From a virus: a DNA stretch of 50,567 nt. Made by a program: the position numbers and the translations under genes. Below the pieces are notes generated by a model. It ran no database searches. It had not been told where the DNA came from and saw only the letters and a list, made by a program, of their open reading frames with translations. Shown here piece by piece: positions 33,001 to 41,624 of this stretch (positions are counted from its first letter, which is position 1; each line of letters opens with the position of its first letter). The DNA lies in the IMG/VR virus record IMGVR_UViG_3300006790_000025, positions 1 through 50,567 of that record; one strand, 5' to 3'.

Positions 33001-36000
33001 GGGGCTTACTTATCACGAAGGATTTCATGCAGCAAAACGTCTTGTTCTTACTCAAGATCAACAAGCACTTCTTGATAGAGTTATTACTCAGAAATTTGCA
33101 GAAAAAAATGGTATATCAAGAGAATGGTTTGATCTGTATCCTGAAAATGAAAAACTAGAAGAAGCACAAGCTCAGATATATGCTTTATGGGCTGCAGGTG
33201 TTCCGATCAAAGGAATGAATGCTCCAGTAAGAAAGCAACTTAAAACACTAAAAGACTTCTTCGAAGCTTTTTCAAGCTGGGCAAGAGGAGAAGGTTTTAT
33301 TAAGACTATTACTGATCCCGATTCTACTCCTGAAATAGAAACTATTAAGAAAATGTTTACTGATCTTGATAGCGGAGAGTTAGCTAGACAGGCAGGACGT
33401 TTGGATAATGAAGCTGCAGCAAAGTATGCAGGTGTTAATGCTGCTCCTAATTATGATGGATTGTTGAATGCTTCTATGAACCAGCCTCCAAAGTACGGCG
33501 GTATTACAGATGTATTTTCTAATCCATTTGCTAATCAATCACTTCGTGATCTTGGATGGATAGGCAGGTTAATATCTCATCCATCTGATCTAGCTCAGAA
33601 GAATCCACTGTTTAAAAGTTTCTATAATGCTCTTCAAAAACGTATTCAAATTCGTAACAGCATTAAAGGTGCTGCAGTAAAACAAGGTGCTGACGCACTA
33701 CGTAACTTGAATGCAGAACAGAGACAACTTACTTCTGTTGTTATTCAATTAGCAAATAATGCACAAGTTGAACCTACGATAGACATGGAAACAGGAACTG
33801 TTAGTGTAACCATATCTTTAGATAAAATGGGTGAATTAGAAACTACTTACGGTAGCCTAGATAAAATGTTTTCTAAAATTGGTCTTGATCCAAATGTTTT
33901 TGAACGCACTACTTCTATAGATAAGGACTTTGCTAAGTTAGGAATTGATCTTCCAGATTCTTATTCTTTTACATTATCTAATCAACCAGAAGTTGCTCAA
34001 GCAGTTGCAGGTGTTCGTTCAGCAAGTAATCATTTAAGTGATAATCTTTTTACATCTATTCTTCACTCATATCTAAATGGAAAGTTCATAAAAGAGAGTG
34101 GTCTAAGCGATGTTATTAGAACAGTAGATGAAGCTGGACAACCTGTAGAGTATTCAAGTGTTCTTGCTGATTTAAATAAATTTATGGATGTACAGAATAA
34201 TCCATTTTTAACTAGGAATGAAGACGGTGAAGTTGTACTTACAGACGACTTTGCAAGTGCTTCTATTGAAGAAAAGATGAAGGCCTTTCCTGCTTTGAAG
34301 GAAGAGTATTTAGGCAAAAAAGACACACCCGCAAAACTAAAGGAAGTTTTAAGGTTAGTGCAAGGTCTGACAGCAAGTCGTATAGATGGTTATTTTCCAA
34401 ACTATCGATATGGAGATCATGGTATTATTGTTAGAGATGGAGAAGGTAAAGTTATTTACTTTGAAACAATTCCGTCTAGTTTCTTAGATAGGTTTGGTTC
34501 GAGAAAACAACAACGAATAAATGAAGTTAAAGAACAAATACAACAAGAGTATCCGGGTCAAGAAGTTGTAGATTTTAAACTTGAATATGATAAGAAAAAG
34601 CAAAGCTTCGCAGGTATGAAACCTGAAGAGCAAGCAGCTTTGTTTGAGTCAATGAATATTCTTGAAGAGATAGCTTTAAGAAGAGCAGGTTCTCCTTCTA
34701 AAAAGGATGTAGAAGAGTTAATTGAAGAAATTCAAAGTGGGCTGTTTGCAAAAAGAATAGAAAAATTAATTCAACCAAGACAAAACATACCCGGATATAT
34801 AAATGAACGTAATAACGATGGAAGTTATTTACTTGATTCATTTATTCGGGCTGTTGATACAACATCAAATACTGCTTCTTCTTTATTTACAGAACCAGAA
34901 TTGTTTGGAAGTCTTGATCGATTAAAGGATGCCAAAGATCAACCAAGATATTACAAAAGAGCAGAAGAGATTTATAACTACATTAACACACCGAACAATG
35001 AAGCACCTATAGCTCGTGCTTTTGCTTTTCACATGTTCTTAGGACTCAATGTATCTTCTGCTGTTGTCAACTTAACACAAACTTTTCAAGCCACCTATCC
35101 TGTTTTAGGAGCAATCACTGGTCTAGGAAGTTCAGGTGTCTATGTTGCTAAAGCTTTAAAAGACGCAGGTTCTTTATACGGAAAGCAGATTGGTTCTGGG
35201 AATACTACTTCTTTAGGTGAGTACGGCTTCTCTTTCTTTACATCAAAAACTGCTCCTGATGGAACGGTAACAGTTGAAGTCGATATGTCAAAGAAACCTG
35301 ATTCAATAACAGAGGATGAGTATAGGTACTTAGCTGAATTGTTCAGAACTGGTGTAATTCAACCAATTCAAAACATTGATCTAGGAGCATCGACCTTACA
35401 ACAGATGGACATCCGAGGGCCAGTACGTCCATTGCTTCATCTGTCTGGTTACGCTTTTGGTGTCGTTGAAAACACTAACCGTATCGCTGCAGCTTTAGCT
35501 TTTTATCGAGCAGCAAAAGACCCTAAGAATAGAAAAAACTTTGAAGCATATTTAGGAGGCACTCGCTTTGGAGAGCAAGATGTATCTCAACTAGACTCAG
35601 AAAAATTTGCTCAGTTAGCAGGTACAATGGGCGTTGAGAAAACACAGTTTTACATGGGACAAGAGAATCGACCAGCGATTATGCAGGGGCCAGTAATGAG
35701 CGTTGTGACGCAGTTTCAAAGTTTCCTGTATCAAATGGTAGGACTGTATGGAGATGCTTTCCTGAAGTCCTTAAACGGGCGTATGGCACAGGTTCCAGAA
35801 GCAGATAGGCCCGTTGTTCGTAAGATGGCTATGAAACAACTAGCTGCTATGACTTTATCTATGATGGCATTTGGCGGTGCTATGGGTCTTCCGTTTATGG
35901 AAAACCTAAAGGAGCTAATTAAATTCTTCACTGAGCAGTTTGGTGATCAGGTTGGCGAGGACTTTGAAGAGGAGCTTCGTGTTGTTCTTGGTGAGACAAT

Positions 36001-36748
36001 GGGCTACACCGCAACAGATGCTCTTCTTCGTGGTCTTCCTCGTATGCTAGGTGCAGATGTTTCGAGACGTACAGGTTACGGTGATGTTGTACCTCTTCGA
36101 CTTCTAATGGGAGGTGATCCTGTAGACTTTGCTGGACCTGCTGCATCTAGAGCATATGATATGTTAGCAGGAACAAAAGAGGCTTATGATAATGGTGATC
36201 TATTAGGAGCCGCTATTGGAGTGATGCCTATTGCAGCTAGAAATGCTTATGAAGGTCTCTATAAAGAGCCTGAAGTAGGAACCTTTACTGCACGAGGACA
36301 ACAGCTTCTTCCTGCTGGAACTCTCGACGCGACTGAAAGAATGATGAAATCAATTGGATTTACTCCTACTACAATATCTCGTGCTAGAGAAAGACGAGGA
36401 CTAGAAAATTATTTGTCTTATCGTTCTAAGAAAGGTAAAGATGTATACACAAATAGAATGGCTAAAAATCTAGGTGCATACATGGCTGCTTCTAAAAATG
36501 GAGATGGAAGGTCAGCGGCTCATTACCTACAAAAATACTATCAAGATTATCTTCATACAATGCAACATGATTTTGATAATATCATGACTCCATCTCGTAT
36601 GTACAGAATTAATCCACAAACTCCTTACAACAGAGCAATGAGAGCACTTGATCCCTTTGGATTTGGTACTGGTCCTCGTGTTCCAAAGGGTGTCAGGCCT
36701 GAACTATTTGAACGAGTTATGGGTGGTGCTGCTTACAGTAAAGGTTGA
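30086..36748 (+). CDS. Giant ejection/internal virion protein with HExxH motif (2220 aa)
   Basis: The largest gene of the window. Residues 7-19 (LADLGRLELPDEY) repeat a motif of the portal linker. Residues about 150-190 are hydrophobic Gly/Ala helices (FTVPAIVAAPISGGASFGVA), suited to crossing a membrane. Residues about 625-696 are a Pro-Glu-Ala repeat. A probable metallopeptidase-like domain has HEGFH at 977-981 with a possible third ligand in KLEEAQAQIYALW. The rest is mostly helical. Family precedent is the very large ejection proteins (T7 gp16 and marine counterparts with large polyvalent-protein domains). No lytic transglycosylase motif is obvious. The protease role is inferred from HExxH alone. 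Confidence 0.75.
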   Translation: MAQLLDLADLGRLELPDEYTSQDTQDAVILAQLNDPNFSPIQEELNAIDRLLGKMKEGQVSPPKFTPLEEIERTPDRGYLGEALAAIRSGGQGLFGLALTGMERFAERAGLDPTGDDEGWLRMAGDALQQGADEIKATPGKEEYFKWFQAFGSLLGFTVPAIVAAPISGGASFGVAATLGIGAGAGEAYNRAEEAGATEEQLTQSTLLGGGLGGFESILPTKIAGRVRKAFGGDSFLQKTIENNIREAGKKSLTRGDLARNLGIEQAPFKAFGLKIAKATGLEGSQEAVAAIGQNAIERYIYNPDADLVNVDVLEEGLYGGSAGGALTGIIESFSLRKSRRVRKAFDDYTNSEEYQGVISQVSKDVNTLESAETAQQEALANGDEALATRLQEVIDNAEARVRRANELVTTSVMENVYGGPEVLAYLAEQKLEDGSPMYDADQLQKLTSQQLSEIYKRHVTNPMTKYERDSRDWLSSLDNPVTNEAYTFEEIEAVYDRFGPQGVVQLDNFITQAYEDVDKGKSSKAELYERVRLRTDHNFFDSNQNEVIASIENDSSLDSEAKIKLRHSFFEHIKNAREAGISNKEIMKLLQPLEKSIATFADAIGKSHTEFRMSLLRNKIKTKIKVEPAPEPEAAPEAEAAPEAEAEVEPEAEAEAEPEAEPEAEPEAEPEAEAVTEPEPEAVTEPEPEAEVEEAFPKQDAPPSADPIVDNPAPVDEITPDVIEEAENTPKEGAPDVESVASPPPPTKPTPQQIETYNEEQRLAEIEELKKQQEALDSEITSVEKLLEKENVRLGNPNLTEEQFNLYLEKAEKLEQRLEPLKQRQQDIVQRLIDLNDPETSLQDIKTLENKVIMDQKIAEEGLFSAESLKRFENALKRMFGPKVGDRAEDIVILFGEEANKVTAETTLGHARSRFVPPDSSAVKSPYGYVEDMGPIGKVKQVPYEIAIRTDVLPSEKHGFPKSYTDFQRLMGLTYHEGFHAAKRLVLTQDQQALLDRVITQKFAEKNGISREWFDLYPENEKLEEAQAQIYALWAAGVPIKGMNAPVRKQLKTLKDFFEAFSSWARGEGFIKTITDPDSTPEIETIKKMFTDLDSGELARQAGRLDNEAAAKYAGVNAAPNYDGLLNASMNQPPKYGGITDVFSNPFANQSLRDLGWIGRLISHPSDLAQKNPLFKSFYNALQKRIQIRNSIKGAAVKQGADALRNLNAEQRQLTSVVIQLANNAQVEPTIDMETGTVSVTISLDKMGELETTYGSLDKMFSKIGLDPNVFERTTSIDKDFAKLGIDLPDSYSFTLSNQPEVAQAVAGVRSASNHLSDNLFTSILHSYLNGKFIKESGLSDVIRTVDEAGQPVEYSSVLADLNKFMDVQNNPFLTRNEDGEVVLTDDFASASIEEKMKAFPALKEEYLGKKDTPAKLKEVLRLVQGLTASRIDGYFPNYRYGDHGIIVRDGEGKVIYFETIPSSFLDRFGSRKQQRINEVKEQIQQEYPGQEVVDFKLEYDKKKQSFAGMKPEEQAALFESMNILEEIALRRAGSPSKKDVEELIEEIQSGLFAKRIEKLIQPRQNIPGYINERNNDGSYLLDSFIRAVDTTSNTASSLFTEPELFGSLDRLKDAKDQPRYYKRAEEIYNYINTPNNEAPIARAFAFHMFLGLNVSSAVVNLTQTFQATYPVLGAITGLGSSGVYVAKALKDAGSLYGKQIGSGNTTSLGEYGFSFFTSKTAPDGTVTVEVDMSKKPDSITEDEYRYLAELFRTGVIQPIQNIDLGASTLQQMDIRGPVRPLLHLSGYAFGVVENTNRIAAALAFYRAAKDPKNRKNFEAYLGGTRFGEQDVSQLDSEKFAQLAGTMGVEKTQFYMGQENRPAIMQGPVMSVVTQFQSFLYQMVGLYGDAFLKSLNGRMAQVPEADRPVVRKMAMKQLAAMTLSMMAFGGAMGLPFMENLKELIKFFTEQFGDQVGEDFEEELRVVLGETMGYTATDALLRGLPRMLGADVSRRTGYGDVVPLRLLMGGDPVDFAGPAASRAYDMLAGTKEAYDNGDLLGAAIGVMPIAARNAYEGLYKEPEVGTFTARGQQLLPAGTLDATERMMKSIGFTPTTISRARERRGLENYLSYRSKKGKDVYTNRMAKNLGAYMAASKNGDGRSAAHYLQKYYQDYLHTMQHDFDNIMTPSRMYRINPQTPYNRAMRALDPFGFGTGPRVPKGVRPELFERVMGGAAYSKG
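31960..32175 (+). repeat. Pro-Glu-Ala low-complexity repeat
   Basis: About 70 residues of PEAEA/EPEAE/AVTEPEPE units encoded by GAAGCAGAGCC-like repeats inside the giant ejection protein. Highly acidic and extended; likely a flexible spacer between the N-terminal and the HExxH halves. Length may vary by slippage. Confidence 0.9.
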
Positions 36749-36773
36749 CATTCTTATAATTTATTCCTATAAA
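36745..36773 (+). promoter_or_regulatory. Near-consensus sigma70 promoter for the glycan genes
   Basis: TTGACA (36745-36750, perfect) and TATAAA (36768-36773, 5/6) are exactly 17 bp apart. The -35 overlaps the stop codon of the giant ejection gene. It is the best promoter in the window and lies 38 bp before the ATG at 36811. Confidence 0.8.
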
Positions 36774-36810
36774 TAGTTTTCCCTACTATATTGGAATAAG
36801 TATATATAAG

Positions 36811-37611
36811 ATGGCTGAGACTGATTCTCATTTAGTTTATGTTGGCTATGACTCTCGTGAGCAAGCTGCCTATGATGTCTGCGAGTTCACTCTAAAAAGA
36901 CAAAACTCCTCTAATATTTCAATTCAAAAATTAGAACATCGTGAGCTACGTCAGCGTGGTAAGTTCTGGCGTAAGTGGCGTATTGATGAAGGTGGTCAGT
37001 ATTGGGATGAAGAGGATGGCAAACCTTTTTCAACTGAGTTTTCACACACTCGCTTTTTAGTTCCTCATCTAGCAATGAATGATCATGAAGAGAATGGTTG
37101 GGTTCTTTTCTGTGACTCTGACTTTTTGTTTAGAAAACCATTGTATAAGTTATTCGATCAAGTCGATGACAAGTACGCTGCGATGTGTGTTAAGTTTAAC
37201 TTCGAACCAAAAAATAGTAAAAAGATGGATGGAATGATACAGAGTTCTTATCCTAGAAAACTCTGGTCATCTTTTGTTTTGTGGAATGTAGGGCATCCAT
37301 CAAACAAACAGATACTTGATCCTCTTAAAACAAACACAGCAACAGGACGAGACCTGCATAACTTCTCGTGGCTTAAAGACGAAGAGATAGGAGGAATAGA
37401 TGAGTCATGGAATTATATTCCCGGCATCTCTCCAAACACTGAAACGTATCTACACAGTTTTAATGTAAATGCAATTCACTTTTCAGAGGGTGGTCCTTGG
37501 TTCAAAGAGTATGAGAATGTTCCATTTGCAAAAGATTGGAAAACCCAATATAAAAATGCTTTGCATAGTAAGTACCTAAGAGAGGCCTACCCTGATGACT
37601 TCGAAAAGTAA
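36811..37611 (+). CDS. GT-A fold glycosyltransferase-like protein (266 aa)
   Basis: The start HLVYVGYDSREQAAYDVCEF is a typical first strand of GT8-like glycosyltransferases. The metal/nucleotide-sugar DxD motif is FCDSDFLF at about residues 102-109. A later HFSEGGPW (about 229) is the type of C-terminal His motif of the fold. Soluble, no signal peptide. First gene after its own promoter, overlapping the next by 17 bp, so the pair is translated together. Substrate unknown; transfer of a sugar onto host surface glycans or virion proteins is the main possibility. Confidence 0.75.
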   Translation: MAETDSHLVYVGYDSREQAAYDVCEFTLKRQNSSNISIQKLEHRELRQRGKFWRKWRIDEGGQYWDEEDGKPFSTEFSHTRFLVPHLAMNDHEENGWVLFCDSDFLFRKPLYKLFDQVDDKYAAMCVKFNFEPKNSKKMDGMIQSSYPRKLWSSFVLWNVGHPSNKQILDPLKTNTATGRDLHNFSWLKDEEIGGIDESWNYIPGISPNTETYLHSFNVNAIHFSEGGPWFKEYENVPFAKDWKTQYKNALHSKYLREAYPDDFEK

Positions 37612-39919
37612 ACTAAGTATCATTAGCAGCTTTCATGTAAAAGACTGGGAGCTATATGCTAAGAACTTTGTAGATACTTTTATTGAGTATGTTGATAAAG
37701 ATATTGATCTTTATATGCATTATCATAATGGAATGCTTCCAGATAATGCTCCTAAAGCTGACAATGTAAGTTATGTATCTTTAGATAACGATGAAGACCT
37801 GTTAGACTTTAAAGCAATGAATGCTGAGTTCGATGGCAGAGATCAGCAGGGCGGCTACAATTATCGTATGGATGTAGTGAAGTTCTGTAATAAAGTTTTT
37901 GCTATTACAAATCAAGCATTCTCTATGGTAAGAGATACAGGATCACCTGATAACGGATATCTAATTTGGTTAGATGCTGATTCTGTTTTTCATAATAAGT
38001 TAGACTGGTCTGATCTTTCTCTGTACGCTATTCCTACAGTAGAAGCAGAATTAGTTCACTTAGGAAGAACAGCAATAGATTACAGTGAGACATCTTTTCT
38101 CTCCTTTAATCTAGATTCAAATCGTGCTCTAGAGTTTCTTCAAGACTTCAGAGGAATGTATACAAGTCATGAGGTCTTTGGATACAGAGAATGGCATGAT
38201 GGATTTGTCTTTACACGTCTAATGAATATTCATGAAGAGCATGGATTAGATGTTTATAATCTATCTTCAGAATGCCAAGACCTCTCAGCCTTTGCTTCAA
38301 CCGGATTGTCTAAGTTCATCGAACACAAGAAAGGAAACTTAAAGTACGACAAGGAAGCGAATGATGGAGCATTGCCTGTTGATACAGTAGCTATGGGTCC
38401 ACAAAGGTATGCGTATTTAAATACAATTATTGATTATTATGAGCGTAATAATATTCTTGAAGTAGGAACGTGGAATGGTGATCGCGCTATACAAATGGCA
38501 ACTGCGGCGTTTAATAAATCGAATGTTGTTCACTATACTGGTTTTGATCTTTTTGATTACGCTACAGAAGAAACGGATAAAGCAGAACTTAATACAAAGG
38601 CTCACCATACAAAAGAAGAAGTCACAAAGAAACTTACTGAGTTTGCAGAAAAAGTAAGAGAAGATGGAAAGTTTTTTACATTCTGTCTTTTTGCAGGAGA
38701 TTCTAAAGAAACTCTTAACCTTGTTCACAATCATGATTTCTGTAGCACTCATAACATTAAACCTAATTTTGCTTACATTGACGGTGGGCATAGCATCGCT
38801 ACTTGTTCTTCTGATTACCTTAAACTAAAACATATTCCTGTTGTTGTTATTGATGACTACTTTACTGCTGACTCCGAAGGTAAAGAAGTCGATCCAGAAA
38901 TGTGTGGAACAAATCACGTATACGATCATCTTGTTGATCCTGATTATCGAAAAGAAATTTTAAGATCGAATGATCGAGTACTAGGTGGAGGAATAACAAA
39001 CTTTGCTCTGGTTGTCTGTGATAAAAATCTTGACGATCCTCCTGAGATGCTCCTTGTTCCAACAGAAGACAGAACACCTATCAAGGTTCAACCGCACGAT
39101 TCTATGCCTGATGAGTATATTCAGGAAAGCATCACTGCAAATAAAAATAAGATGGATCGATGGATAAAGGAGACTGGTGCTCCTACTGATGAGAATATGA
39201 TTATTGTCTCTGCTGGCCCATCTTTGAAAAAGAATATGGATAAGCTAAAGGAGAAAATTAAAGAAAAGAATGCTTTAGTTGTCTGTGTTAAACATGCTCT
39301 TCCTATTCTATTGAAAGAAGGTATTACTCCTTGGGGCTGCATTGTTCTCGATCCTAGACCCATTGATGGAATGTCTACTCATGGAGTGAAACGCCGTGAT
39401 CTCTTTAAGAAGATTCCAAAAGAAACTAAATTTTTTATAGCGTCTATGACAGATGTTTCTGTCGTTGATTACTTATTGAGTAAGACGGATAACACATATG
39501 GATGGGATGCTTTCTCGCAAGCTATTCAACACTGGCCTCCTCTCAGAGATACTATGTTGATCACTGGTGGAACATGTGCGGCTACGAGAGCAGTCGGTTT
39601 ATTTCATGTACTAGGATTTAGAAACTTTGATCTCTTTGGATTTGATGGATGCATTGAGGGAGAGCCTGAAGATAAGACAGAGAAGTTAGAGTCGGGCAGT
39701 GCTAAATGGATCAAGGTTGGAATCGGAGACGAGGAAGAGAAGTTCTGGGTGACAGGAGAGCTTCTTGCTATGGCTCAAGATATTGAAGCTATGCTGGATA
39801 ATAAGACTATTGACATGACAATTGACATGCATTGTGGTGGGCTTGTTGCAGCTATCTGGAGAGATAGAGTTAAGAAAGGATATGTTCGACCACACTGGAA
39901 GGAAATATTGAATGTCTGA
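37595..39919 (+). CDS. Three-domain protein: GT-A glycosyltransferase, SAM methyltransferase, MAF/DUF115-like
   Basis: The protein is 774 aa with three recognisable parts. Residues about 1-260 are GT-A-like with WLDADSVF (DxD, about 126-133). Residues about 275-430 are a class I SAM methyltransferase of Methyltransf_24 type: ILEVGTWNGDRAIQM (motif I, about 287), YTGFDLFDYA, and FAYIDGGHSIATCSSDYLKL leading to VVVIDDYF. Residues about 535-774 match DUF115/MAF proteins (MIIVSAGPSLKKNMDKL; VKHALPILLKEGITPWGCIV; LFGFDGCIE), the domain of flagellin nonulosonate transferases. It overlaps the upstream glycosyltransferase and the downstream gene. Together they suggest synthesis and attachment of a methylated sugar; the acceptor is unknown. 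Confidence 0.8.
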   Translation: MTSKSKLSIISSFHVKDWELYAKNFVDTFIEYVDKDIDLYMHYHNGMLPDNAPKADNVSYVSLDNDEDLLDFKAMNAEFDGRDQQGGYNYRMDVVKFCNKVFAITNQAFSMVRDTGSPDNGYLIWLDADSVFHNKLDWSDLSLYAIPTVEAELVHLGRTAIDYSETSFLSFNLDSNRALEFLQDFRGMYTSHEVFGYREWHDGFVFTRLMNIHEEHGLDVYNLSSECQDLSAFASTGLSKFIEHKKGNLKYDKEANDGALPVDTVAMGPQRYAYLNTIIDYYERNNILEVGTWNGDRAIQMATAAFNKSNVVHYTGFDLFDYATEETDKAELNTKAHHTKEEVTKKLTEFAEKVREDGKFFTFCLFAGDSKETLNLVHNHDFCSTHNIKPNFAYIDGGHSIATCSSDYLKLKHIPVVVIDDYFTADSEGKEVDPEMCGTNHVYDHLVDPDYRKEILRSNDRVLGGGITNFALVVCDKNLDDPPEMLLVPTEDRTPIKVQPHDSMPDEYIQESITANKNKMDRWIKETGAPTDENMIIVSAGPSLKKNMDKLKEKIKEKNALVVCVKHALPILLKEGITPWGCIVLDPRPIDGMSTHGVKRRDLFKKIPKETKFFIASMTDVSVVDYLLSKTDNTYGWDAFSQAIQHWPPLRDTMLITGGTCAATRAVGLFHVLGFRNFDLFGFDGCIEGEPEDKTEKLESGSAKWIKVGIGDEEEKFWVTGELLAMAQDIEAMLDNKTIDMTIDMHCGGLVAAIWRDRVKKGYVRPHWKEILNV

Positions 39920-40223
39920 TGACGATAATAGTAATATTGTAGATTTTCCTATTAACTTTACCATCTCTCCTGTTCAAAATAAAAACATATCAGAACAAAA
40001 AACTAAAGACGCACATGCAAGTTTAGTCTCTTCTATGGAAGAGATATTTTCATCTATCAAAGAAAATGATAAAATGGTTGGTGGAGTCTTTCTTGCGTTT
40101 GAAGAAGATGGTGCAGTCGCTGATTGGTTTGCAGGATCAATAGCTGTTAGTGCTGTCTACCTGCAACTAGATAGAATTAAAAATGATCTGATATCTCTCT
40201 TAGATAATAACGAAGCGGAGTAG
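39912..40223 (+). CDS. Hypothetical protein at the end of the glycan operon (103 aa)
   Basis: The start overlaps the upstream stop by eight bases with a weak GGAA site. Residues about 46-65 read DKMVGGVFLAFEEDGAVADW, and the C-terminal half is helical (LQLDRIKNDLISLLDNN). No family recognised. Expression is presumably coupled to the three-domain enzyme. Confidence 0.7.
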   Translation: MSDDDNSNIVDFPINFTISPVQNKNISEQKTKDAHASLVSSMEEIFSSIKENDKMVGGVFLAFEEDGAVADWFAGSIAVSAVYLQLDRIKNDLISLLDNNEAE

Positions 40224-40227
40224 TATG

Positions 40228-40242
40228 ACTCCGTAAAGGAGT
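40228..40242 (+). promoter_or_regulatory. Hairpin that holds a ribosome-binding site
   Basis: ACTCC (40228-40232) pairs with GGAGT (40238-40242) around GTAAA. The right arm is the Shine-Dalgarno of the gene at 40250, so folding would hide it. It may delay or tune expression of the membrane/lysis genes that follow (inference). Confidence 0.5.
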
Positions 40243-40249
40243 ATACTCA

Positions 40250-40837
40250 ATGGACCCGATTACATTAGCGGCAATTACAGGTGGATTCGCCGCCGTTAAG
40301 TCTGCCGTTAGCGGAGTCAGGACTGCTCTCGCAACTGCTGATGATGTAGGTGCCATAGCAGGGCATCTTGATAAGCTATTTACAACGCACAATGCAGCAA
40401 AGCGACGTGTAAAAGATGCTCGAAAAAATAAGAATTTAAAAAATAATAAATGGGCAAAGTTTTTAAAGCTTAGAATAGGCGGCGATGATTCAGATGAAAC
40501 ATCACTGGCTAACGTAGCAGCAGCTAAGCTCGCAGAGAAGCAGCATGATGAAGAGATTAAAAAGCTGTCTATAGAAATAAATAGAAGGTTCGGTGCTGGT
40601 ACATGGGATGAGATATTAGAGGAACAGAAAAAATTAATTGAAGAGAAAAAAGAAAGAATCAGAAAGGCTAAAGAGAAGAAGAAAGAAGAAGAGTTACAAA
40701 GGGCTTTAGGCAAAAAAGCTCTGTGGGAAAAAATATTAATCGAATCTGTTAAAATTATAGGAGTTAGTTTATTTCTTATTGGTATGATAGCTCTTCTCGT
40801 TTATTTAAAAGAATCAGGAACAAGAGGCTTATATTAA
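40250..40837 (+). CDS. Tail-anchored coiled-coil membrane protein (195 aa)
   Basis: The N-terminus DPITLAAITGGFAAVKSAVS is a hallmark of a small protein widespread in marine phages. The centre is a highly charged coiled coil (KKLIEEKKERIRKAKEKKKE). A single membrane helix is near the C-terminus (IIGVSLFLIGMIALLVYL, about 169-186). First of five membrane or lysis-region genes; a spanin-like or lysis-timing role is possible but unproven. Its ribosome site is in a hairpin. Confidence 0.7.
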   Translation: MDPITLAAITGGFAAVKSAVSGVRTALATADDVGAIAGHLDKLFTTHNAAKRRVKDARKNKNLKNNKWAKFLKLRIGGDDSDETSLANVAAAKLAEKQHDEEIKKLSIEINRRFGAGTWDEILEEQKKLIEEKKERIRKAKEKKKEEELQRALGKKALWEKILIESVKIIGVSLFLIGMIALLVYLKESGTRGLY

Positions 40838-40838
40838 A

Positions 40839-41180
40839 ATGGATGGAACCATAGATATTAAGTTTCTGATTACGATTGGTGGAATCATATTCAGTGTCGC
40901 TGGTGCTGCCGCTGTTGGTAAGATGCAGATCAAAGCAATACTAGAATCGCTGCTAGACATAGAAAGAAGGTTAAGAGTTATAGATAAAAGAATTGATGAT
41001 TTAGAAAGCCATCAAGGTGTTATTAGAAATCAACTCAATGTCTTTAAAGATATTCTAAGTCCTGATAATCTAGCTGCTCAAAATAGAGAGATTTCAGAAA
41101 TTAAAACAAATATTAAAGAACTGCAGCGAGATGTAGATAGGCAGTATCGTATGCATAATGGAGCACATCCTAATGTTTAA
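40839..41180 (+). CDS. N-terminally anchored coiled-coil protein (113 aa)
   Basis: A membrane helix at about residues 9-28 (FLITIGGIIFSVAGAAAVG) precedes a long coiled coil (IERRLRVIDKRIDDLESHQG; EIKTNIKELQRDVDRQYRM). The topology is that of an inner-membrane spanin or of holin-associated proteins. The gene starts one base after the upstream one and overlaps the next. Confidence 0.68.
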   Translation: MDGTIDIKFLITIGGIIFSVAGAAAVGKMQIKAILESLLDIERRLRVIDKRIDDLESHQGVIRNQLNVFKDILSPDNLAAQNREISEIKTNIKELQRDVDRQYRMHNGAHPNV

Positions 41181-41394
41181 ATTTATTCCTGAAGGTGTTA
41201 AGATTACATGCGAAAACTGTGGTCATGAGCGTCATTGTTGGACTTCTCTTCGTAAGCAAGTAGACAAAGAAAATGGAGAGATAGAAGTTTGTAAGACTTG
41301 CAGTTGTGATATATGCAAAACTCCTGAATGGGTAGTTGAAGAACTAGAAAAGTATGAAAAAGGACTAAAGTCCAGAGTAGAAGTTTGGAGCTAA
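41173..41394 (+). CDS. Small zinc-ribbon-like protein (73 aa)
   Basis: I use ATG 41173, nine bases after GGAG at 41160-41163; an ATG at 41158 has no ribosome site. Cysteines are paired as CENCGHERHC near the N-terminus and CKTCSCDIC in the centre, which would bind one or two zinc ions. The C-terminus is a charged helix. It overlaps the upstream gene by eight bases. Role unknown; possibly regulatory or nucleic-acid binding. Confidence 0.68.
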   Translation: MFKFIPEGVKITCENCGHERHCWTSLRKQVDKENGEIEVCKTCSCDICKTPEWVVEELEKYEKGLKSRVEVWS

Positions 41395-41396
41395 AA

Positions 41397-41624
41397 ATGT
41401 CAAACAGTGAAAATATTGCAGATAAAGAAGCATATCAATCTAACAGACGAAGAATGTGTTGGGTTGTTCTTACTCTGATAACAGCTATGACTATGGCAGT
41501 TTTAATCTGGCCTGAGAGATACGAGAAAGCTCTTGTTATGGAGATGGCTTATCTTGCTTTATGTGGTCTTGTGGCCTCATACTTTGGTGCAACCGCTTTT
41601 CAAAATAAGATTGGCAAGAAATGA
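41397..41624 (+). CDS. Two-TM holin-like protein (75 aa)
   Basis: ATG 41397 has GGAG at 41387-41390. Two membrane helices at about 22-40 (WVVLTLITAMTMAVLIW) and 50-68 (MAYLALCGLVASYFGATAF) with charged ends fit a small holin, probably with both ends in the cytoplasm. It overlaps the next gene, a three-TM-type holin, by four bases. The pair could be holin plus partner or antiholin. Confidence 0.65.
   Translation: MSNSENIADKEAYQSNRRRMCWVVLTLITAMTMAVLIWPERYEKALVMEMAYLALCGLVASYFGATAFQNKIGKK

Noticed and set aside
40177-40713. 178-codon minus-strand frame
   Set aside because: Antisense to the coiled-coil gene at 40250-40837, in the middle of a rightward operon; product is Ser/Phe-rich as expected from antisense of Lys/Glu codons.
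41158-41172. Upstream ATG (41158) as start of the zinc-ribbon gene
   Set aside because: No ribosome site precedes it, and the GGAG at 41160-41163 is correctly spaced for ATG 41173.
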